DNA from: Lachnospiraceae bacterium
Lineage (GTDB): Bacteria > Bacillota > Clostridia > Lachnospirales > Lachnospiraceae
Length of the DNA stretch: 38,870 nucleotides
Assembly (NCBI GenBank): GCA_022793375.1
Contig: JAAWCS010000083.1
Span: forward strand, 1-38,870
Direction of reading: 5' to 3'
The notes under the pieces are model-generated. The model made no database searches. It was not told the origin of the DNA and was given only the letters and a program-made list of their open reading frames with translations. Made by a program: the position numbers and the translations under genes. Below, in pieces: positions 35,866 to 38,870 of the stretch; within the stretch, counting starts at the first letter, position 1; every line of letters starts with the position of its first letter.

Positions 35866-35887
35866 GCGGTTCCATTCCATGTTCCGG

Positions 35888-36118
35888 TTATTCGCTTTCG
35901 GCTACGAAGGCCAGCCACTTCGCCCCATAGGTATCCAGGGCAAACCGGTTTCCATTCTCATTTTCAGCCCATCGTCCTTTGATCCGGTACCATCCTCGCA
36001 GTTCCATACGAAGCTTCCGGTCGGGGGAAATCGGTTCCAGCCAGATTCTTCCATCCTGCACAAGCTGGGTTGGGAGAAGCGGCTGTTTACAGGGGGAGGC
36101 GGGTTCGGCAAAGTGTGT
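35888..36118 (-). pseudogene. C-terminal remnant of an XRE-family regulator paralogue
   Basis: Read on the minus strand, this region encodes about 76 residues ending in a TAA at 35888-35890. They match the C-terminal domain of the intact XRE protein at 37486-38085: RIWLEPISPDRKLRMELRGW here against KIWLEPISSDRDLRMELRGW there, and both continue through RFALDTYGAKWLAF. No N-terminal helix-turn-helix or start codon is present; similarity stops near 36110-36118, where an unrelated plus-strand fragment begins. Over the aligned core I count about eleven synonymous and three amino-acid-changing codon differences, so the domain was under selection before truncation. It is a broken gene. Confidence 0.82.
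35911..36110 (+). repeat. Direct repeat copy 1 (XRE 3' end)
   Basis: This 200-bp segment aligns without gaps to 37509-37708 at a constant offset of 1598 bp, at an identity I judge by eye to be about 80-85 percent. It is the coding sequence for the regulator's C-terminal domain in the truncated copy. The two copies bracket the nucleotidyltransferase-HEPN pair. Confidence 0.85.
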
Positions 36119-36124
36119 TGCGGA

Positions 36125-36355
36125 ACTAAAGAGAATTTGAAGCAGGCCTTTGAACAGGCGAAGACCCAGGCGCTGCCGTCCACGGCCAAAGGGATGGAAG
36201 CGATGAGGCTGATGGCGGCAGGGTATAGCAGCCGTGAGATTGGAGAGCGGATGGAGGCTTCGGATAAGCTGGTCTGTGCATGGGTATCGAAGACGCGGAA
36301 ATTTTTGAAGGGGAGGAGGGAATTTATGGAGTTTGCGAGGGAGTATGGGTATTAG
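36125..36355 (+). pseudogene. Headless fragment of a small helix-turn-helix protein
   Basis: The plus-strand frame from about 36125 to the TAG at 36353-36355 encodes about 76 residues beginning TKENLKQAFEQAKTQ. It contains a plausible helix-turn-helix (AAGYSSREIGERMEASDKLV, then AWVSKTRKFLK). No convincing start or ribosome site precedes it. The longer open frame back to 35783 only reads through the antisense of the XRE remnant, so it is an accidental fusion. The parent family was not identified; the helices resemble sigma region 4 or small regulators carried on mobile elements. Confidence 0.5.
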
Positions 36356-36549
36356 GCGCTGCGAAAGAAAGCGGGAGGAATATGGCGAATCGTACTGTTA
36401 TCCGGGCGGTAGAATGGGTGTTTTTAGAGAGCGCACAAAGAAAATAGGTTGGAAGAGGAAATCATTTCCAAGTGTTTTGGAATGTTTGTTGTCAAAGTGG
36501 AGAAGGTTAAGGAGTCATTTGGATTTTTCCCAGAGCAGGTCAATTGTAG
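36356..36549. other. Noncoding spacer before the toxin-antitoxin promoter
   Basis: About 190 bp lie between the HTH fragment and the promoter at 36550. A plus-strand open frame (36333-36581) crosses it, but it is rich in Arg/Lys, has no family signature and no ribosome site, and I do not regard it as a gene. No repeat or RNA structure stands out. Confidence 0.4.
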
Positions 36550-36578
36550 TTGTGAAAAAACAGATTATAGGATATAAT
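36550..36578 (+). promoter_or_regulatory. Sigma-A-type promoter for the nucleotidyltransferase-HEPN pair
   Basis: TTGTGA at 36550-36555 and a consensus TATAAT at 36573-36578 are separated by exactly 17 bases. Transcription would start near 36585, giving a leader of about 40 bases before the ATG at 36625. The pair therefore has its own promoter and need not depend on the glycan operon. Confidence 0.65.
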
Positions 36579-36624
36579 TGATATAGGATGTTAATGAAGC
36601 AGATGTCGCTATGGAGGTGTGTTT

Positions 36625-36966
36625 ATGCCGCAACCGATGCAAAGCTTGATCGAAAAGTATATAGCAGAAGTTAAAAAGATATATAGTGTGCATTTACGCC
36701 AGGTGATTTTGTATGGTTCTTATGCCAGGGGTGATTTTAGGGCGGATTCGGATGTAGATATCATGATTCTGCTTGATTTGTCTGATTTGGAGCTGAAAAC
36801 GTATAGCCAGCAGCTTTCTTACATGACATATGATTTTAATCTGGATTATGGTCTTGATATAAAGCCGATAGCCAAGAGTGAGGAACATTTTAGAAAATGG
36901 GTTATCAATTATCCGTTTTATGCGAGTATTGATAAAGAAGGAGTGGTCTTATATGGAGCAGCCTAG
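36625..36966 (+). CDS. Minimal nucleotidyltransferase (MNT/MntA-like antitoxin)
   Basis: The product is 113 residues with the pol-beta-superfamily signature GSx10DxD: Gly31-Ser32 and Asp43/Asp45 in YGSYARGDFRADSDVDI, and a third acidic residue, Asp78, in GLDIKPI. Such minimal nucleotidyltransferases pair with HEPN proteins and, in studied cases, inactivate the HEPN toxin by adding nucleotides (AMPylation). A GTG at 36619 is in frame, but GGAGG at 36613-36617 is correctly spaced only for ATG 36625. The stop lies inside the HEPN gene (14-bp overlap), the usual arrangement for these pairs. The antitoxin role is from family knowledge. Confidence 0.9.
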   Translation: MPQPMQSLIEKYIAEVKKIYSVHLRQVILYGSYARGDFRADSDVDIMILLDLSDLELKTYSQQLSYMTYDFNLDYGLDIKPIAKSEEHFRKWVINYPFYASIDKEGVVLYGAA

Positions 36967-37378
36967 GGAGAATGTGGGGACGAAAAAAGAACTTGTGCAT
37001 TACCGGTTGGAGACGGCCAGGACGGATTTAAAATCAGCAAGGATACTGTTGGAGGCAGGGGAGTATAGAGGGGCAAATAATCGTGCTTATTATGCGATCC
37101 TTCGTGCGGTAAACGCTGTCCATGCTTTAAATGGGAAAGCCTATAAGCGCCATAAAGATGCAATCGGGAATTTTAATAAGGATTATGTGAAAGCAGGAAT
37201 CTTTCCCAGAGAAATGGGAAGAAAAATTAGCGAAGCCGAGGAAATACGCCATGCCAGCGATTATGATGATTTCTATATTGCAAGCCAGGAGGAGGCTGAG
37301 AGGCAGGTCACGGTGGCAAATGAATTTATAGAGTGGGTTGAAACGTATTGCGCGAATCAATTTAAATTGCAGGTATAA
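36953..37378 (+). CDS. HEPN-domain protein (putative toxin/RNase partner)
   Basis: This 141-residue all-helical protein is of the HEPN (PF05168-like) type. Recognisable features are YRGANNRAYYAILRAV (about 38-53), KRHKDAIGNFNKDYVKAG (about 65-82) and EIRHASDYDDF (about 97-106). Two Arg/His combinations could be the RNase-type motif: Arg51-x5-His57, and Arg99 in RHASDY together with His67. The start is ATG 36953 with AAGGAG nine bases upstream; the open frame back to 36878 lies inside the partner gene. Family knowledge suggests an RNA-targeting toxin held in check by the nucleotidyltransferase, possibly for phage defence or plasmid/island maintenance. Activity is not shown by sequence. Confidence 0.85.
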   Translation: MEQPRENVGTKKELVHYRLETARTDLKSARILLEAGEYRGANNRAYYAILRAVNAVHALNGKAYKRHKDAIGNFNKDYVKAGIFPREMGRKISEAEEIRHASDYDDFYIASQEEAERQVTVANEFIEWVETYCANQFKLQV

Positions 37379-37449
37379 AAATCCTGTATTTACGAATACT
37401 AATGTAACGCATAAAAGCCATATTAGGATTTGTAAATGGAGGATTTTTT
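37379..37449 (+). terminator. Rho-independent terminator of the nucleotidyltransferase-HEPN operon
   Basis: A 27-bp stem starts at AAATCCT directly after the HEPN stop codon and closes with AGGATTT, with a loop of about 12 bases and a run of six T at 37444-37449. Two positions mismatch and three pair as G-U in the + strand RNA, again implying rightward use. It also separates the pair from the convergent XRE gene. Confidence 0.75.
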
Positions 37450-37468
37450 ATGCAACTCTATTTTTGGA

Positions 37469-37478
37469 GGGGGGGGGG
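37469..37478. repeat. Homopolymeric G10 tract
   Basis: Ten consecutive G residues lie between the terminator and the end of the XRE gene, seven bases from the XRE stop codon. The tract is outside any supported coding sequence. Such tracts are unstable in replication and error-prone in sequencing. Confidence 0.9.
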
Positions 37479-37485
37479 ACTACCT

Positions 37486-38085
37486 TCACTCATTTTCCTT
37501 CATAAAAGCCAGCCACTTCGCCCCATAGGTATCCAGGGCAAACCGGTTTCCATGTTCATTTTCAGCCCAGCGTCCTTTGATCCGGTACCATCCCCGCAAT
37601 TCCATGCGAAGATCGCGGTCGGAGGAGATTGGCTCCAGCCAGATTTTTCTGTCCGGTACGAGTTCGTTTTGAGAAAGCGGCTGTTGACAGGGGGAGGCGG
37701 ACTCGGAAAAGGGCGGCGGCTGCAGGAATAATTCTCCGGCGTCGGCAAAGGCGATGGTCTGTCGGTCGGAAAGGAGCAGCAGCCGCTCGGCGGCCATCAC
37801 CAGCGCCCAGCCATAAGCGGCGGACCAGACCGGCTTGCCATCCAAAGCGGGTAGAGCGTTCACGGATACCGGAACCAGCGAATCCGGGGAAAAATTCTCA
37901 CGTCCCAGCAGGTAATCCGTGGTAACGCCATAAAGGTTGGCCATATTTTCCAGGCTGTCGATGGAAGGGGATTTGCGCTCGCCTTCCCAGGCGCTTAAAG
38001 TGGGCTGGGAGACGCCCAGCATTTTGGCAGCTTGGATGGCCTTAAGATGATTGAGCTTTCGGGCCTGTTTATATTGTCTTGGCAT
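37486..38085 (-). CDS. XRE-family transcriptional regulator with conserved C-terminal domain
   Basis: The protein is 199 residues from ATG 38085, with AAAGGCGG about ten bases upstream. The open frame continues to 38145 but covers the promoter. Residues about 1-65 are a Cro/CI-type helix-turn-helix (AAKMLGVSQPTLSAWEGERK, then DSLENMANLYGVTTDYLLGR). A middle region (about 70-140) contains WSAAYGWALVMAAERLLLL. The C-terminal ~55 residues (IWLEPISSDRDLRMELRGWY to AKWLAFMKENE) recur in the remnant at 35888-36118 and look like a distinct small domain, of unknown ligand. It converges on the HEPN operon and is divergent from a candidate small RNA. It may regulate itself and that RNA. Confidence 0.88.
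   Translation of the reverse strand: MPRQYKQARKLNHLKAIQAAKMLGVSQPTLSAWEGERKSPSIDSLENMANLYGVTTDYLLGRENFSPDSLVPVSVNALPALDGKPVWSAAYGWALVMAAERLLLLSDRQTIAFADAGELFLQPPPFSESASPCQQPLSQNELVPDRKIWLEPISSDRDLRMELRGWYRIKGRWAENEHGNRFALDTYGAKWLAFMKENE
37509..37708 (+). repeat. Direct repeat copy 2 (XRE 3' end)
   Basis: This is the second copy of the 200-bp ungapped repeat (partner 35911-36110), here part of the intact XRE gene. Homologous recombination between the copies would excise about 1.6 kb carrying the nucleotidyltransferase-HEPN pair, although the divergence of the copies makes this inefficient. Confidence 0.85.
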
Positions 38086-38116
38086 AGGTGTGTACCGCCT
38101 TTGATTGATGGTTTTA

Positions 38117-38145
38117 ATTATATTCAATAAAGGGAATAATAGCAA
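38117..38145 (-). promoter_or_regulatory. Promoter of the XRE regulator
   Basis: On the minus strand, TTGCTA (38145-38140) and a consensus TATAAT (38122-38117) are spaced by 17 bases. They lie about 30 bases upstream of the ATG at 38085. The -35 element overlaps an AGCA-AG-TGCT inverted repeat (38141-38150). Confidence 0.65.
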
Positions 38146-38159
38146 GTGCTTTGCGCAAA
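38141..38159. promoter_or_regulatory. Candidate operator palindromes between divergent promoters
   Basis: A perfect 10-bp palindrome, TTTGCGCAAA (38150-38159), directly adjoins AGCAAGTGCT (38141-38150), itself an inverted repeat. Both sit between the leftward XRE promoter and the rightward promoter at 38177, where an XRE dimer would be expected to bind. Binding is inference. Confidence 0.4.
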
Positions 38160-38176
38160 CGTGTAAGAATAAATGC

Positions 38177-38205
38177 TTGCAAAATGGGGCCGCTTCTGCT
38201 ATGAT
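38177..38205 (+). promoter_or_regulatory. Rightward promoter of a candidate small RNA
   Basis: TTGCAA at 38177-38182 and TATGAT at 38200-38205 are separated by 17 bases. A transcript would start near 38212. No open reading frame follows, only structured sequence and terminators. Confidence 0.55.
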
Positions 38206-38211
38206 ATTTCT

Positions 38212-38295
38212 ATCAGTATCAGCAATTGCTTAGGAGCAATAAAAGTTTATTTGGTTACACAGTGTCTGGAGGAATCTGTTTTCAGGCACTTTTTT
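38212..38295 (+). ncRNA. Candidate small RNA (about 84 nt)
   Basis: The segment between the promoter at 38177 and a T run at 38290-38295 contains a 6-bp hairpin (ATTGCT-TAGG-AGCAAT, 38225-38240), an AU-rich linker and a terminator hairpin. In the terminator GTGTCTG (38262-38268) pairs with CAGGCAC (38283-38289). The terminator loop carries GAGGAA. I do not recognise an established RNA family. It is divergent from the XRE gene, which makes it a possible regulatory partner. No peptide with a plausible start was seen. Confidence 0.4.
38262..38295 (+). terminator. Intrinsic terminator 1
   Basis: A stem GTGTCTG/CAGGCAC (one G-U pair, extendable by two further pairs) is followed directly by six T residues. 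It defines the 3' end of the candidate small RNA. Confidence 0.65.
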
Positions 38296-38302
38296 ATTTC
38301 TC

Positions 38303-38366
38303 ATGCTTCTTATGAAGAAGCATAGTCCACAAGACATGGAAAGTAGGCTTCTGTGTCTGTCTTTTT
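38303..38366 (+). other. Two further hairpins after the candidate small RNA
   Basis: A perfect 9-bp inverted repeat, ATGCTTCTT-ATG-AAGAAGCAT (38303-38323), is followed by AGACAT (38332-38337) pairing with GTGTCT (38353-38358), then a T5 run at 38362-38366. The second is weakly terminator-like. Their purpose is unknown; they may be remnants of mobile-element ends. Confidence 0.4.
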
Positions 38367-38400
38367 ATAATCCCATACCAGGAGTTTATGGACTCAAAAC

Positions 38401-38435
38401 GCTCTGAGAAGCTTTGTTTCCCAGGGCATTTTTTT
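38401..38435 (+). terminator. Intrinsic terminator-like hairpin 3
   Basis: GCTCTGAGA (38401-38409) pairs with TCCCAGGGC (38419-38427) with one mismatch and one G-U pair, followed by seven T residues at 38429-38435. It borders the IS982 remnant and would stop rightward transcription entering the element antisense to its transposase. Confidence 0.55.
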
Positions 38436-38870
38436 ATATATAAATCGGAGCGGTAGAGCTTCGCCCAAATCTTGCACCAGGAAGGCTCATGCGTTCCTGT
38501 TTTTTAGAAGGGCACTTTCCGTAATTTGCCCCGTCCTCACGGAAAGAACGGCAGTAACGGGCACGCCCGAACTTACAGACGGGAAGAGGAAAGCTGTCAA
38601 TCACAAAATAACGGCTAGCTGGTATCGGAAAGGAATGGACCAGTTTCTGGCGAAGCGGTTCCGTCACCGGCAAAAGTGCCCTTCTGGTCCTGTTGAACCG
38701 GGTACGGCAACAAAGTTTGGGAAAGAGGTGCCGGTAGTTACGTTTTATAAAAGAATACCAGGCATTTTCAGAATCCATCCCAATCAGCTCGCCGCTGATG
38801 CTTAAAGTGATGATTTCCGTATCGGACATTTTTGCAGTATGTACATTTTTCCTTTGTGAGACAGAAGCAG
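38434..38870 (-). pseudogene. IS982-family transposase fragment (continues past the window edge)
   Basis: The minus-strand frame is open from the right edge to a stop at 38434. It reads VSQRKNVHTAKMSDTEIITL, then GMDSENAWYSFIKRNYRHLF and FNRTRRALLPVTEPLRQKLV, and ends its family-like part with CPSKK; these are IS982 transposase features including the DSFPLPVC region. After CPSKK (about 38500) the sequence changes to a short unrelated tail, so the C-terminal part of the catalytic domain is missing. The Met at 38829 is not the start, because family-like residues precede it. It is therefore a truncated, inactive copy. Confidence 0.82.

Noticed and set aside
35783-36355. 190-residue plus-strand open frame treated as one gene
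   Set aside because: Its first two thirds are the antisense of the XRE remnant and of the hairpin; only the last ~76 residues look like protein. It has no ribosome site, so it is an accidental fusion.
36333-36581. 82-residue plus-strand open frame
   Set aside because: Arg/Lys-rich composition, no ribosome site, no recognisable motif, and it runs through the promoter of the nucleotidyltransferase gene.
37450-37731. 93-residue plus-strand open frame across the G10 tract
   Set aside because: It is antisense to the XRE gene and begins inside the terminator region. Its likeness to the 35783 frame only reflects the shared direct repeat.
1-38870. tRNA, rRNA, CRISPR array, prophage genes or a known riboswitch
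   Set aside because: I found no cloverleaf-like sequence, rRNA-like sequence, short regularly spaced repeats, phage structural genes or familiar aptamer in reading the intergenic regions; most of the window is tightly packed coding sequence.

Overview
The window reads as a stretch of a Clostridia chromosome, most likely a gut Lachnospiraceae. The evidence is mid-range GC, strong AGGAGG-type ribosome binding sites, MsmX-type sugar importers encoded without an ATPase, membrane-anchored surface proteins with lysine-rich tails, and a circularly permuted GH3 enzyme. No 16S rRNA or taxonomic marker is present, so the family assignment is inference.

Positions 1-35707 hold one rightward gene train of 19 genes. 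Gaps are 66 bp or less and several genes overlap by 4 or 14 bp, so it is probably a single operon whose promoter and first gene start lie upstream of the window. The order is: a giant repeat-containing membrane-anchored surface protein (5' end missing); a lipoprotein solute-binding protein; a second, very large binding protein with added carbohydrate-binding-like domains; a permease pair; an NHL-propeller/Yip1-like membrane protein; a DUF5696-type exported protein; a second permease pair; a cytoplasmic GH31; an exported, membrane-anchored GH31 with a discoidin (F5/8C) domain; a GH36 alpha-galactosidase; then the complete D-glucuronate route (uxuA, uxuB, eda, kdgK, uxaC); and finally a permuted GH3 and a GH43-like enzyme. 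The picture is a Gram-positive glycan-utilisation locus: capture and trimming at the surface, import of oligosaccharides through two ABC systems, intracellular hydrolysis, and conversion of released glucuronate to pyruvate and glyceraldehyde-3-phosphate. No recognised glucuronidase family is present, so one of the GH31, GH3, GH43 or DUF5696 proteins may release the uronic acid.

Positions 35708-38870 are an accessory patch. It contains a long RNA-type hairpin, the 3' remnant of an XRE-regulator paralogue, a headless HTH-protein fragment, a nucleotidyltransferase-HEPN toxin-antitoxin-like pair with its own promoter and terminator, and an intact XRE regulator on the minus strand. Divergent from the regulator is a candidate small RNA with a good promoter and terminator, with palindromes between the two. 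An IS982-family transposase fragment runs off the right edge. The XRE 3' end and its remnant form a 200-bp ungapped direct repeat that brackets the toxin-antitoxin pair.
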